Shown: positions 47,544 to 60,617, counted from the stretch's first letter. The stretch is 64,000 bases of DNA from Filosporella fistucella (GCA_030077755.1 JAQJZZ010000011.1:3286001-3350000); one strand, 5' to 3'. Notes: generated by a model from the sequence alone, not told the origin. A program made the numbers and translations.

Positions 47544-48054
47544 AATCTGGGGGGGTGTGTCGTAGACCAAGGCATCAGCTGTAGGAACCTGAGGCAACAC
47601 ATGCACGCATAAATAGCTTACTGAAGGTACGATAAATTCAATGAAAAACATACACTTCATGCTAAAACAATCCCACCACATTTCGCACCCAACTGCGACA
47701 ATGGTTATGGTCACATGACACTTGAAATGAACTTTGCTTCAAACACATATAGCCACTATGATTAGATTTACCTTGGCTTCAAATTTATTTTAGATAGGGT
47801 AATCCTGCAAGAAAATGCGGTCTAGAGGCCTGGGATTGACAAGAATTGGCATACATCCGTGAATCTACTCCAATGTGTCAAGTAGCTCTTACCATTAAAT
47901 ATCTAGAAATGAAACAATCACGTCCATCAAGCTTTTACTTTCTATATATTCTGCCGATCTTTCTATCCCCTTGTGGTCGAAACCAAGTATTGAAATTCAA
48001 ACCGAACACAAAAGACCTACATAGAATCAAACCACTCGCCAATTACGAATTGGG
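47544..48054. other. Intergenic, nothing recognised
   Basis: Moderately AT-rich with no long frame or repeat seen. Confidence 0.4.
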
Positions 48055-48504
48055 ATGAATCCTACATCAACTGAAACCTCGAAACTCTTCACATCCTTCA
48101 TGAAAGGAACCGGACCTATGGATCGTCTCATTGAAGCTTGGTCTCTGGGCCTTGGTACGGCCAATAGCCCACCTAATACATCGATACGGGGCACCGAAGC
48201 TGCTCGCATAATAGAGACTGCAAGTCGTTATTCTGCAAAAGATGATAGTCTTCATGACGACTTCATCATAAGTGAACTTCCCAGACACGCTAATGCTACG
48301 GTCGGTAGGTCACATGAGTTGAGCTCCGGTCAAAACGGAGGTGTATATGAGTTGCCATTTTTGAATCCAAGACAGATTCCAAGTAATGTCAACAAGGGAT
48401 CATTGAAGCTCAATCCTCATGCAGTCGAATTTGTTCTTGGGAACATCCATGATATCACCAGAGACCAGAACGTAGCCCACTTTAGGTCTGGAGGGATGCG
48501 GTGA
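48055..48504 (+). CDS. Hypothetical small protein
   Basis: An uninterrupted 149-codon ATG frame of normal composition, rich in Ser/Asn/Arg, with no signal peptide, membrane segment or motif I recognise. It is convergent with the metallo-beta-lactamase-fold gene, about 400 bp from its stop. It could be a real small gene or a chance frame; single exon, no homologue recalled. Confidence 0.35.
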   Translation: MNPTSTETSKLFTSFMKGTGPMDRLIEAWSLGLGTANSPPNTSIRGTEAARIIETASRYSAKDDSLHDDFIISELPRHANATVGRSHELSSGQNGGVYELPFLNPRQIPSNVNKGSLKLNPHAVEFVLGNIHDITRDQNVAHFRSGGMR

Positions 48505-48899
48505 CATAGAAATTATCTTGGAATCATGAGAGAGTGGTTAGGTGGGGATCGAGAGAGCATGAGGAAAAACGCTAGTCAGTAGAGTTAGCAAGATTTTTTA
48601 CTTCGAGGAACCAAGACTTGATGGCATGAGAAATGTTATGATAAGTGATTATCAAATTGCTGGTCCTTTCATGTTGATCTGAATCGATAGTGTTCCGAGA
48701 ACCAGCTACAAAAACATCCTTACAGGATCCATTCTTGCCCCGAGAGAAAGACTGCGATTCTAAATGCTTGATGCATGAATCTTCTTGTCTATCGTCTTTG
48801 GAACCGAAACTTGTAACTTTTGTCGTCTTGAGGTACAAAAAAGTACTCGCACTCAACATAATCCACCCCACTTGCACAAACTCAGAGTGACTCAAAATT

Positions 48900-51127
48900 T
48901 TAAAGTGGAAGCATTTCTACCCAATCATTTAATAGTAGGTCGTCGGGAGAGTCAGCCGTGGCAGTGGTAAATTGCACAGCTAATTGACGAGCCGCGTTCC
49001 GACCAAATATGATCCTTCCAGCGCCAGATCTGACAACTCCAGGCTGCTTTCTCAGCCTGAAACATCTATAATTGTAGATGTCGCCCCTTGTCGCATCAAA
49101 ATTTGGTTTGTATATCCCACTTAGAAGCTGCCTTGTGCTTGTCTGCCCGTTCACCGTAACTCTATTATCATCGAGTGAGCCCGGATCTGAGAAGAAGAGA
49201 AGCGTAGGCGTTTCGCGTTTCGCGGCATATTCGAGCGGTGTCTGAAGGGTCCCGCGTGCGATTTCCTGCAGAGTGTGCAATGATGGATTTCCGTGCTTAT
49301 ATTGTGCACCGCAAACCAGATAGACTTTGGCCCGGAACATTTTATAGAAATTCGTGTCGGATGTCACCTTTGAGCAATGATGTGGAACCTTCAAAACATC
49401 AACCTCCTGGCGCAAATCTTTGCCGGTGAATGCCGCGACAGTTGCTTGGATGTTACAGTCCCGATCATAAGAGTCTCCTGTGAATAACATGTCGAATTCT
49501 CGTTCCTCTGAGCTGGGGCTGGCAGAAATACTGCTGACCTTGAGCTTTCGAATCATAGTGACAATGCTGGCTCGATTCTGAATATCATGACCTCCTATTT
49601 TCAGATCGTCCAATGGGGCGTATGGTCCAATACCTCCAGAGTGAATCGATATCGAGTTCTTGTATCTGCTTAACATGACTTGGGAGATCAACTCTTCGTA
49701 TATAGCTTTGGTCGGTCCGACTGTCTTTACTATCCACCTCCGTGACGGTACAGGACTTCGAGTGGGAAGATAATTTGAGTCGTCATCTTGGTGTTATTAG
49801 TGCTGGCTTGGCTGTGAGAGCTCTGGAAATACCTTGCGTAGCTGAAATCACACTAGCATTTACCCAAGGACGAGCTGTAGGAGTTGTTGCGGCACTACTT
49901 GTAAAGTGTTTGACAAGCGAGTCGAACTCGCTCTTGATGTCCACGAATTGTTTGACAGATTGAAACGTTGGGAGTACAGGTGGGAGACGAGGTGGAACAC
50001 AAAGAGCTATGTATCCTGTACTCGTCCCTACACGTGGAACGATTCCGAAGATTTCCACCTTTTGCCAAACAACATCTGTGTCTTCCTTCTTACCTGCTGA
50101 GTTTAATAGTTGAGCCTGAACTCTTCCCATTCGCACAGTATTCTCCCTCCCGTGCTTTGTTTTGATATTTAAAGCAATTGCACAACGTATCGCTATAGCC
50201 TGAGGAGCACTCGCGGGTACTGGATACTGAACGTCAAAGTTTATTGATTGTAACACTTTGAAATTGTCGGAAGGGCCGATCAATTTCCACCTAGTCTCAT
50301 TATCTGAAGGTGCTGTGCTAGCAGTGGCAATGAATTGATACTTGAATTGATGAAACCAACGAAAGTTGGCTCCTCTCATCAAAAGCTTCCATCGCTCGTC
50401 GTTATTACATGTGATGGTGAAGGGATTACCCGGAATCCGCGGCCTACGATAGATACATTGATCAGTAAAAAATTATAGTCTTTTGTTAACAATGTCCTTA
50501 CGGTTGGTAAGTGACAGTAAGAGTCGGGTCCAGGCTAGGTAGCTCGTGAAACATGACTTTAGTGTCAACAAAGTTTGGACATAGAGTGTCATTTGTTCTG
50601 ATTGCTTTGAAAAGGGCCGCACCTTGTCCGCAATGATCCTCATCAAGATGTGTGAATTGAACCATGCCAACAGGAGGATTTGCAAAGGAATTGGGCACCG
50701 AATCAACACTCGGCGAGATCCTGATTTTCGGCGGCTTAAACCTTGACAGTACTCGTATTATGTTGTCCAATTGTGCTCGAGATGGCCCAGTATCGATCAG
50801 AATTCTATAGTATGACGGATCTGTTGCATCATACGATCCGCCAGTCGTCAATTCTGTTTGGCAGACATCGATCACGTTACAGTCACCGTAGTCAGCGTCT
50901 ATGACCGTGACCTGTGCATATGGCTTAGGGGAAAGTCAATACGAAACTTCAAGGTATAGTACAGGCATGCTACTTACTTGATCTATATCGCCATTGATTT
51001 TTACTAGATTCTGTGGCGCGACAGAGTTGTTCAGCGTGAGAAATATGGGCGTAGACATATCTTCAAGTGAGTTATCGCCCACATGAACAATGGTAGAAAT
51101 ACTTTCCGGGCTTCGTGAGATACTCAA
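48900..51127 (-). CDS. Metallo-beta-lactamase-fold hydrolase (ComEC-like MBL), multi-exon
   Basis: Minus strand, inferred exons ?..50978, 50923-50502, 50443-49833 and 49786-48900 (introns 54, 58 and 46 bp; GT-AG). All junctions keep frame and give more than 640 residues. Features in order: VIDADYGDCNVIDV and YRILIDTG (first MBL strands), the metal-binding THLDEDHCGQG (HxDxDH form, exon 2), a roughly 200-residue insertion (exon 3), then LFTGDSYD (metal Asp) and VLKVPHHCSK (metal His) with CGAQYKHGNPS in the last exon. This is the layout of the competence-protein ComEC/Rec2-type MBL superfamily. Substrate unknown. The 5' end is unresolved: an open frame reaches 51127 (TTG), the first in-frame ATG is at 51058, and an upstream exon is likely. 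Divergent from the giant repeat gene. Confidence 0.75.
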
Positions 51128-51473
51128 TGCTGGTAGTATACGAGTATGTCACTGCAAAAAAAAGAATCTGGACCGTCCTCGGCGAGTCCCAGAAAGGGTG
51201 GATTTTCAATTTTGTGGCGTTCCAAGTATCCACACAAATGAGACAATACATTGTTGTCACCAGACCCCAGAAACCCTAGCAATTAGCCTCTTGCAAGATG
51301 TTTTGCACAGTGAACCCTACTAACCGAGTTGAGATGATACAACTGTTAATTGAACATTTCTATCCTTTGCATCTCAGCGAAAATCCAAAGGAAGCAGCAG
51401 TGTTGATATACATCATGTTCTTGTACGAGGATTGAAGCTCGGCGAATCTTGAACAACACCAAGGTTCGACCCA
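51128..51473. promoter_or_regulatory. Divergent promoter region between the MBL gene and the giant repeat gene
   Basis: About 350 bp between the resolved 5' ends. It may also contain a first MBL exon, since a minus-strand frame with ATG runs 51260-51072. Shared control of both genes is plausible from the arrangement only. Confidence 0.4.
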
Positions 51474-54400
51474 ATGTCTGTCGGGGTCACATCGGGGGAT
51501 TTGCAAGGCTTCTCCGCCTCTGCAGAACAGGTATTGAACCATGTGCAGCAGTTTGTGTCATTTCCAGGAAGCTCTACCAACTCTGCTATCAAATATCAAT
51601 TTTTTGGTGAGTTGAGGGTCAGTGTCGAGGCCTCATGGGCAATCCTGCCAGGATTCGTACTCGACTCCGTATCTATGCTCATCTCACTGAATACAGCATC
51701 GGACGGTAAGTAAGCTACTTCCTCTACAGAATTTTGAATTGACTCCCATCCAGCACAATATCAACAAGTTGGACTACAAGTAGACGCTAGTTTCACGATC
51801 CAAGATGTTACATTCCGAGTTTTTGGAGATTTGCCAGATTTACTTTCGGGGTCAGCAGCTGATTTCACTTTGAAACTACAATTGGAAGATCCACAAGAGA
51901 CTTTAGATGCTCGCACATTCCTAACTGCATTGGATTCGGCTTTAAGTTTTGAAGCAGCTACTGTTTCTGTGGATTCGGATCTCAAGTCACAACTAGTGGA
52001 TCAATCAAGTCAGCTTCTAGATGCAACAATTGTGGTACAACGAACGACTGCTGGAAGTTTCTTTCTGAAAGCTGTCTCCTTGAATCTTCAAGCAGGCTTC
52101 GATTGGGTTTTGATTGAAAATGTCACGTTACGGAACCTGGCAGTGAGTGTGGATATGACAAGAAATGACCCGAATACTGCATGGCAATATGGTGTTGGCG
52201 TCAGTGGTAGCATGCTCGTGCAAGATGTGCAAGTTATAGCTAAAGCACATTTTGATGTTGCAGATACCTCAAGCGTTCAGCTCGGGATAGAAGTCTCATC
52301 TCTGGTTGGAGTAGGAATTTCAGACCTTCTCCATATCTTTGCTCCAGACACCGCGACCTCTGCACAAACTGCCATTATCAATCAATTACCGCCAAGTCTA
52401 ACGTATACTGGCATTTATATGGATATGGGAGATGGTTCATTGCAGATAGTTGTGGTTTTAAGAAAACCACCATCATCAACTTGGTCTGTATCATCGGCAG
52501 AAGTTTCCATGAGCTTGCCAGGGATCACGTGGGTTTCGCCTGCCATAAACAATAATATATATCAGCAGGTTGTCCTTCAAGATATCTCCCTGAATGCAAA
52601 GGTGGTTCGTATAACTACTTCATCGCCAACCACAGAGCCAGGGACACTGTTTACGAAAAGTGAAGATCACCCCGATAATTCGGTGGCCAAGTCACTGGTT
52701 GCGACTACGACAACTGACTGGGACCCCAGTGGCCAGATCAGAGGCGTAATCAGTCTTCGCGACGGTCAATTTATTCTGACAGTCCTTGTCTCTTACGATT
52801 CTGTGAGGCGCGTCACAATCTTGGAAGCAAGCTTGCCAAGCGGCTTTTATGGCTCGATGACAGATCTTGCCAGCGACTCGGCGTTTTCACCTCCAGGCAT
52901 GCTTTCAAAAGATCTCGGCGATCTTCAGAATGTCGGAAGACTTCCTAATGATTCACCCATTCAATTGACATCAGCAAACGAGTTGACTGGAGGAACCAAT
53001 CGATTGCTGCAGCTCACTTTCTCGGATACAGAGCTGACGAGGCTACTGCTACGGTCCCAATACAGCGGTACATGGCAACTGACTGATAGGATTACTTTGA
53101 CAGATCTAGGGCTATGGGTAGATCTCCAGTATCCACAAAGTTCAGATCTCACCAAATCATCTGTCGCTGGGCTGGTGTACGGTTCTTTTGCGATGTCGGG
53201 TAGCATTAATGTTTTTGCACTCATTGCAGGCGTCAAAAGTACAGCAACCACCGATATATGGGCAAGCCTATCCGTGGATTCGATACCAGGCTCTACTTTA
53301 GGTATTGCTCCTAATGGTGTGATTTCAGATGAGAAATTGTTTGGCAAAATTGCACCGGTGGTCGGATGGGGGTTACCTTCATCATTTCCATCGGCCAGCA
53401 CGGCACTTGGCGAGGTATTTACCTCGACTCAAGTTTATGTCGACATCAAACTCAGCAAAATATCATCCAATTATAATCTATCACTCCTACGGGTCAAGGC
53501 TTCAGCAAGCTCATCGTGGGAAATTTTTCCGGGTTTGACCCTGTCGTCTGTTCAACTGACAATCTTCCTTCAACAACCTCCAGGAAACGTTGATCTGTCG
53601 GGTTATGTTACGATATCCGGTACATGTGAAGTAGGATCTGCATCGTTGTATTTGATCAACGCACAAGCTACTTTCCTCAGAAGTCCAAGTTCCCCGAGTG
53701 AATTTACCTCGACCTTGGGGTTCTCGAAGCTGAATGCACCTGGTAAAGTTCTTCCGTACGCAAATATCCATTTCATTTTTCTCCTGATGAATCAAGAATG
53801 GAGCGAAGCGAGGAGAGACGAAAATCAGTGAATTGCTTCCTCTAGCACAAGTCAGCTGACGTTTCAATTTGTTCCTAGGTCTGATATCACCTCCCTAGTG
53901 GCCTTTGGTAGCCAGTCGATTGATACTGTCACATTAGTAGCTCAAATTCCAGGTAAATGTGCAACTAATGTCTTCTTTGGCTGTGCTGACTGGCAAGATG
54001 GTTTTCCTATTCCGGCGAGTGTGTTCACGACCGATAGCGATTTCACCTTTCTATGCTCCGCAACAATTATCACGACCGCGGGATCCACTCCTTTGAAGGC
54101 CCTGTCTTTCCAGTTCTCCCAAAACATCCCTTGGATCATTAATAGCGCTCTTCCCCTCACCCTACGGACATCTTCAATAGCATTGATGATTCAAAACCCA
54201 ACACTCACGGGAACAGCGCGTACATCCACTCTGACGATGAGCGGTGATCTTGAAATTGGATCTCTTCACGTTTCCGCAACTCTGATCCTGGTTGATAGCA
54301 CAACTTTGGTCATCACCGTCAACGCAGATGGACAGATCTCTGCCTCTTCAATACTCGATGCCTTGGTCACAAGCAATGTCGCGACACCTGTACCCCTCGG

Positions 54401-57400
54401 ATCAAACTTGGATATTGAATCAACGTCATCAAGATTCAGAGTTGACATTACTTTGGAGAAGATTTCTTCCAGAGGATGGGTCATGAAAAGGGTCTACCTC
54501 AAACTATCTGCTAGTCTCCCTTGGCACCTAGGGACATCAAGAGAATTGATAGTCAGCAATCTTTACCTAGAGATAGACTTCCAGAATCTGGATACTGAAG
54601 CACAGAAAACTGTGAGTCTTGTAGGTAACACCTCTTTTGGCAGCTCCAACGCCATAATCAATGCGACGCTAGCACAGGATTCTCTCACCATCGCCATTGG
54701 TATTTCTGACGGAGCAGATATAACTACTGGAGCAGTGATCTCTCATTACATCGACAATTGGAACTCTTCAGCTCGAGTCCCTTCACTAGGAGCACCGGAC
54801 TTTACCTTCGATACCGGACTACAAAATTATGGTAGCAAAGTTGTAGCTTCTGCATCAATACTTTTCGTGCCCGATGGGACAGGTTACAGTCCCAGCAGCC
54901 TAACAATCGCTGTGGGTACCGATTCTGGCTTTAGGTGGACTCTGATAGATACCTATTTGATCTTGACCCAGCTTCGATTGACCCTCAATATGACGAACTT
55001 GGCCAACAATCCTATTCTCGACGCTCGTCTACAGGGGACTTTGGACTACCAGAATTCAAGCGGATCCAGGAACACATTGCCGCTGTTTATGGTGGCTACA
55101 AGCCGGCACCTTAATTGTCATATGTCATTGGAGACTTGCAATTTTCAGCAGATGGTATATGTGGCAACAGCAGGCAAGTGGAATCTCTCTGGAAGTTGGA
55201 TGAATATGCGTTCTCTCGACCTAGACTTGAATTGGTTCGACAAGCAAGGAACTTTTGTGGCAACTCTCCAGGATTGGACGTTCAATGGTACCTTGACTGG
55301 CAAAACTACCATTCTGGCTATGATCAATCCTCGACTCTCTTTAACAGTTTCAAAGGCGACTGTAAACTTGAACGCAACCGGTCTAATCGCGGGAGAGGCA
55401 GTGGTGTTCGAAAAGCAGATTCCAATATCCTATCAGCTTCCAGATGGACCATTACGAATATTTGGATATGATGTGAAGGAGATATACAAGATGTGTAAAC
55501 GACTCAAGGAGCTGTATGATGATATTCAAAGGATCGTTGACATCATGAAAGATAGTAGGTTGTCCCCAGAATTTATTTCTTGGACGGAGCTGCCGGAATA
55601 GACAGGGATTGTGGGCTCTGTATATGCCGGCGCTCGAGGTTCAAAATCCCCCCATCATTTCCCAAGAAACCACCAGCCCTTTCATGAATCCAACTTGTTT
55701 CGTTGCTAATTCATGGTCATAGTCGTGGACGCTGCCGAAGCAATCGGTGAAGCAGTAAGTCTTATACGCCCTTCCTCAACATTTTGTGGGATAGGTTAAG
55801 CTAATCGTAAGCAGCTGGTCGACCTCGGCTATGCAGCTGGTCTGGTATGGGCAATCATCAAAGTCGCTTTCCCATCGTCTTCTGGTCATAGCGGCAGCAG
55901 CGGCAGCAACAGTAGCAGTAATAATAATAACAACAACAACGACGACGACGACGACAACAATAATTCAGGAAGTGGCGGTTCTGGCAGCGCGTTGGGAGGG
56001 GTTTCGATCGGACCGGCACTCCCCACAGGTACAAATTCCCCTTCCCTTTTGATTGTTGAAAATCTTGAGAGGCTAGCGGAGTCCATTTGAACTATTCCCC
56101 CCAGTCTATTTTCCGTTCTCTATTGAATGGGGCACTTGCTGATTGTTTGTAAGATCCTTGGGTAATTGGGGGAAGCGGCATAGGTAACGGTATTGGGGCA
56201 GAGAGGGTTACTCTTCTTATCTATCCCAAACAGTCGAATGGCCTTCCATTAATAATTGATAGTTCACGGTTGAGTGTCATCATCGCTGTCACATCAACCA
56301 TCACATCCTTCGTAGCCATCGATAATGGAGGATACTCGGCGTCATATGTACGACCTGCAGTTCAAGGAGACTACGAAGTTCAAATAAAATATTCTACCTG
56401 GTATGATCGAATCAGAACATGCACAGTCACTACCACAGCTAGCCAAATTTCCAGCTCATCAAGGCTGGATATCTCACCAACTGCTTTGGCTGGAGTGGAC
56501 AATTATGCAACTATCTGGCCATATGATCAAGACGGGAAACCTGTTCTGGGCAGAGGCTATAGTTTGCATAATGTCTTTACATTCGAGTTTACTCCAGCTC
56601 TGGATTTCAACTTTTACTATTACAATAATTGTGTTCAAGTCAAATTCCGGCCCGCAGTAGCTCAATACACAGTTTCCGCCTTTGTTGCTCCATCAGATCC
56701 ATCATCTGCACCGCCTTCGCAACCATTGGTAAATTCTCCCACCTCAATCACTTGTCGTATTGGCCTAGACATCAGCAAATGCACCGTTTCTGGACCGGGA
56801 GTTTGCTCAGGACGAGCTGGAGTTGCCGTCAATTTCGAAGTTCACGTCAAGGATCAATTTGGAAATCCTTTCGAGCCTTTGAGATGCGATGCAACATGTA
56901 TTACTGCAGGTTCAAGTTTATCGCAAGTCTCCCTACTAAGTCAAGTTGCCGGCACATGTACGTTCAGCTATATTAGACCAATCGCAAGCACTTACAGCAT
57001 CAACGTCACGGTGAATGGAATACAACTTCCACAATGTCCTTTCTCGATCCAATCGATTGATGGAGATGTCACTTTTTCTACGACGAAGTCATACATGACT
57101 ATACCCCCACCCTTCATTTCACAGAAAACATCAACAGGAACGATTACCTGCCTCGATTCGAGCTCGTCATTGTGGAGAAATGATACGGTGGCCGTCAATT
57201 TCATAGCAACCCTCATAAATCAAACTGTGCGAGTCCCAATTGTTCTCCAAGACCAGGGTGAAGGAATAGTAGGATTCAATTTGTCTTTCCCAGTTGCTGG
57301 AGCATATCAGGTCGAGGTCAAATCGGCAACGAATGACACTCAGATTTTGAACAGTCCTATGACTCTGAATGTTGTACCCGCTCCCACACTATCGAGTTTC

Positions 57401-59906
57401 AGACTGTTTGGTGCAGGCCTCAATTTGACTGGTTCTGGAAGTCGAGTTTTCAATGACCTAAGATATTTTGATATCTTACCTCTTGATCAATACGACAACG
57501 TTCTTAGAAATGGAGCACCATCACCAACGGATATTAGCATCCAGATGAGATATGCATTGAATCTAAGAGTGGCTCAGCAGTCGACTGGTTATCGATTGTC
57601 ATTCAACGAAAGCAATGCCATTACAGACGATGTATGCCGTCTCAGCCTATCACCGCAATCAGGTTCATTATCGCGAAGAATAGAACTTCCGGGAAGCCCT
57701 TACTTATTACGCCGTGTCGGTGTGATATCAGATTCAGTTGTTTCTTGGAGGTCTCACATTTTGAACGATATTTCCACAGTCCTGGTTTGGACTATAGACT
57801 CCAACAACTTTCCACTGACGATCGGAGGAGCAACTGTGGCTGTTTCATCGACAGGCACAGATCCTGCTCAATGGCCGTTTTATCTTCTCAGCATAGAAGA
57901 CCTACAGAATGGATGTTACAAGATTACCTACATTCCTCAGGCTCTGAACATGTCAATTTCGATCACGGTCAACGACAGACCATCCAGAGGCTCGCCATTT
58001 CAGCTACCTACCTCAGCCCTCAGTACATACAGTAATGATAGTGCTGGTTCTCTCACCTACTCCGGACCTTCCACCATTCTGACTGTCACAGCTCTTTCTG
58101 CCGGTCAACCATATGATGATAGCGCTGTCGTCAAAGAAGCAGTTTTGTATTCGATTGATCCAGGCGACACCAATTTAGTTCCTGTCAGCGTCACCAGCGT
58201 TTCTGGTATGGTTGGAAAAACAGCCTTCGCCATCACAAGTCCTCCAGGATCAAGCTCGGGAGACTATAGATTGAGGATCACTGCAAACTTTGTTCCAATT
58301 GACGGCTCTCCATTTGCCGTTATCATTCCAGTTCCTCCTCCCCCTCCTCCACCACCAGTCAATTTAGTGCCTTCAGTCACTGGACTGAATTGGTTCGGCA
58401 TATGTTCTGAGCAACTGTTGAACTCATTTACAGTTATCACAAGTCCACCATCCATGATGTCGACAGCCGACTTTCAATACACGCTCATTGATCAACCAGT
58501 GTCCCGACTGAGGGTACGTCTTGAAGCGCAGGGTACAACTTTGCGTGTTTTCTTCGCACTTGGTATGGCTGGCACCTACCAGGTCACCATGAAGTATAAA
58601 GGTATTGATATTGAACCACCAGTCAATATCCCATCACCAGCGGGCAGTCCGAATTACTGGCAGATAACAGCCATAGACCAGAATAGAGTTTTGACTGAGT
58701 ATGTGCCTGGTCAGCCGGAATTAGGATGGTATTCGGCTGCGTCTCCAGAAGTTCCCATTGTGACGGAGGCTTCGCAGAGCATGGTCACAGTTTCTAAAGC
58801 ATCTCCTACTTCGGGTTCAAGCAGTTGGGCATGGTTTTATTGGACGATGCCTGTTTGTAACATGTCTGGGGGTTTCATTCTAGGGTACAAAATGCGTTGG
58901 AATACACTTTCTGCTACGAACGAAGCTGTCATCTATTGCCCAGCAGCCGTTCAAGCTCAATTTCCCGCACCTACCGAGGATCCCACAATTCGGTACGACT
59001 CCACTAATAGTAATCAGCCGGTGTATTGGACTTCGCAAGTCGAGTCTTCTTGGGTCAATCAATCTCCATCCGCGATCAGAGCAGATGGAACTTGGCATTA
59101 TATATTATATCATCAAAGTAACAGCACCCTGACAGTCTACGAAGATGGTTTAAAAGTGTTTCAACGCGCCAATCCTGGTACGCGTCCTATTGCGGACGAG
59201 AAATTTGGTTGTCTCGTCATAACTGCTGGAATTTTCGATATCGATGTCATGGACCCTGTGACCTCTCCGTACCAATATCGCATGGACGTTCCGACGACTG
59301 GGCCAAGGGAGATCATCTTCAATATTGCGAACGAAGCTATCAATGACACTCTCTTGACAAGTGTGATGGAGGGCGGGATCGAAATGAGATACATAAATCC
59401 TTCGTTGATGATTTTCACGGAGGAGCAGTAAGCAACCATGAATCTTGACTCAGCTATAAATGCTAATGCTTCCCAGATCTAATACCCCTTGTCAAGCCAC
59501 TCTCTCATTTGCACAGCCTCTTGGTTCAGTTTTTGCAGTCCAATATATGTTCCAGGTACTTAATGCTGGATCAAATTCCGAGATCGAGCTCGCAAACTCT
59601 GTAACTTGGAGGCTACAAGGCGGGCAAGCGCAATGGGCTTTCAAAACAGCTACAGGGTGGGACGTAATGAGCAATTCAACCTCAGTCAATGTCGGTAATC
59701 AGATAGTGACAGTCTTGATTGTTGCTAGTCCCAGCAACATCTCGCTGTATGAAGATGGAGTCTGGAAGTTTGACTTTGCTATCTCAGCCGAGCGCCAACG
59801 CTCTAGAGCACCATGTAATGCTGGAATCAGGGTGAGAAATATCGGTATCCCTTCTATTCTGGTGGAATTTGCCTGTATGAGAGTCATTCAAGGATCGAGC
59901 GGTTGA
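51474..59906 (+). CDS. Giant modular beta-rich protein with filamin-like and LamG-like domains
   Basis: Seven inferred exons, 51474-51705, 51754-53755, 53879-55554, 55723-55754, 55815-56028, 56154-59427 and 59477-59906, sum to 7,860 nt and join in frame to 2,619 residues ending at TGA. The N-terminal half (to about residue 1300) has about nine modules marked by W-x-[IVL] followed by alternating Leu/Val strands (for example SWAILPGFVLDSV, TWQLTDRITLTDL, SWEIFPGLTLSSV, RWTLIDTYLILTQL). A hydrophobic stretch, GYAAGLVWAIIKVAF, and a Ser/Asn/Asp low-complexity linker (about 55880-55970) follow. Four or more filamin/Ig-like repeats end in I..SPF.V-type strands (SPMTL, GSPFQL, GSPFAV); next comes an eight-Pro run (58336-58359) and two LamG/concanavalin-like units with LTVYEDG and ISLYEDG. 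No N-terminal signal peptide is seen. Function unknown; a surface, structural or adhesin-like role is inference. An upstream exon cannot be excluded. Confidence 0.7.
55874..55978 (+). repeat. Trinucleotide-rich coding low-complexity tract
   Basis: AGC/AAT/AAC/GAC runs encode a Ser-Gly, then Asn, then Asp stretch inside the fifth exon of the giant gene. Likely length-variable between strains. Confidence 0.8.
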
Positions 59907-60185
59907 AAGCCAGATGGTGTTGTTGAAATGTCGCTCTATTATAGGCAACGAATGAGTGAATTAGGAAAGAAGGATATTTTTGAAGTATCCTACTTCTTAT
60001 GGGAGGGCCCTTTTAACGGTTAAAAGGAGTTCTCGGACCTAGTTGTGGTCTAGGCCAACCCTAACGAATCCCTGCTTCCTTTATTAAAGGTTCCTTTATA
60101 AAAGGAGTTTAAGGAAAACCTTAGTAAGTTTATTCTTTAGTCTATAAACTATCTTTCACTATACTTTATCCATTAATTGCCCTTT
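59907..60185. other. 3' flank of the giant gene and start of AT-rich DNA
   Basis: A palindrome-like CCTTTTAACGGTTAAAAGG sits at about 60009-60027 and could form a terminator-like hairpin. No gene. Confidence 0.4.
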
Positions 60186-60424
60186 ATGGACTTGGAATAT
60201 AACCCAGAATACCAAGTATTAGTGTATAAACCTTGCTAAACCTATATTAGGCCTAATCGCAAGAGTATTAAGAAACACCTATAAAGTTAACCGCATCGCT
60301 TAATAGGCCAAACCTTAAAAAGCCATCTAGAATATGCTAATGCTTTGGTTTTACGTTTGCTAAAAAGTTTCTAAAAGAAAAAGCCTTCGGGGAGGGTGCT
60401 AGCTATTAAGCATTTCAAGCTTTA
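60186..60424 (+). pseudogene. OrsD-like (DUF3505) zinc-finger gene fragment
   Basis: ATG 60186 reads LEYNPEYQVLVYKPC, then KKHL...PHRLI and LEYANALVLR. The pattern Cys-x2-Cys ... HL-x4-H fits the C2H2-type finger at the start of fungal OrsD-like proteins (here the first Cys codon appears changed). Stops inside are RIP-type. It is cut off two bases before LTR I copy 2. Confidence 0.5.
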
Positions 60425-60425
60425 A

Positions 60426-60617
60426 TGTCAGGTATATAATTGGAATTATAGTTTCACATGACCTCGATTATTCGGTTATATTCGGCAATTTATAGGAACC
60501 CCTTAAGCACCCCTTAAATAGTCTAATTCTAGCATTCTAAAAGGCTAGAGTTTAGTCTCATATTAGAATATAACTTATTTTACTCGTTAAATTGCTTCTT
60601 ATTTATACGTTTCATAT
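60426..60617 (+). repeat. LTR 'I', copy 2
   Basis: Begins TGTCAGGTATATAATTGG and is collinear with 43549-43740, with RIP-type differences concentrated in this copy. Confidence 0.8.

Noticed and set aside
48572..48895. 107-codon minus-strand frame just past the MBL stop
   Set aside because: No motif; likely the 3' untranslated region of the MBL gene.
53743..53756. Alternative 5' splice site gtaaag at 53743 in the giant gene
   Set aside because: Joining it to 53879 gives a frame with an immediate stop; the gtacgc site at 53756 keeps the frame open through the next exon.
55886..56086. Minus-strand Ser/Leu-rich frame
   Set aside because: Shadow of the AGC/AAT/GAC tract in the giant gene.
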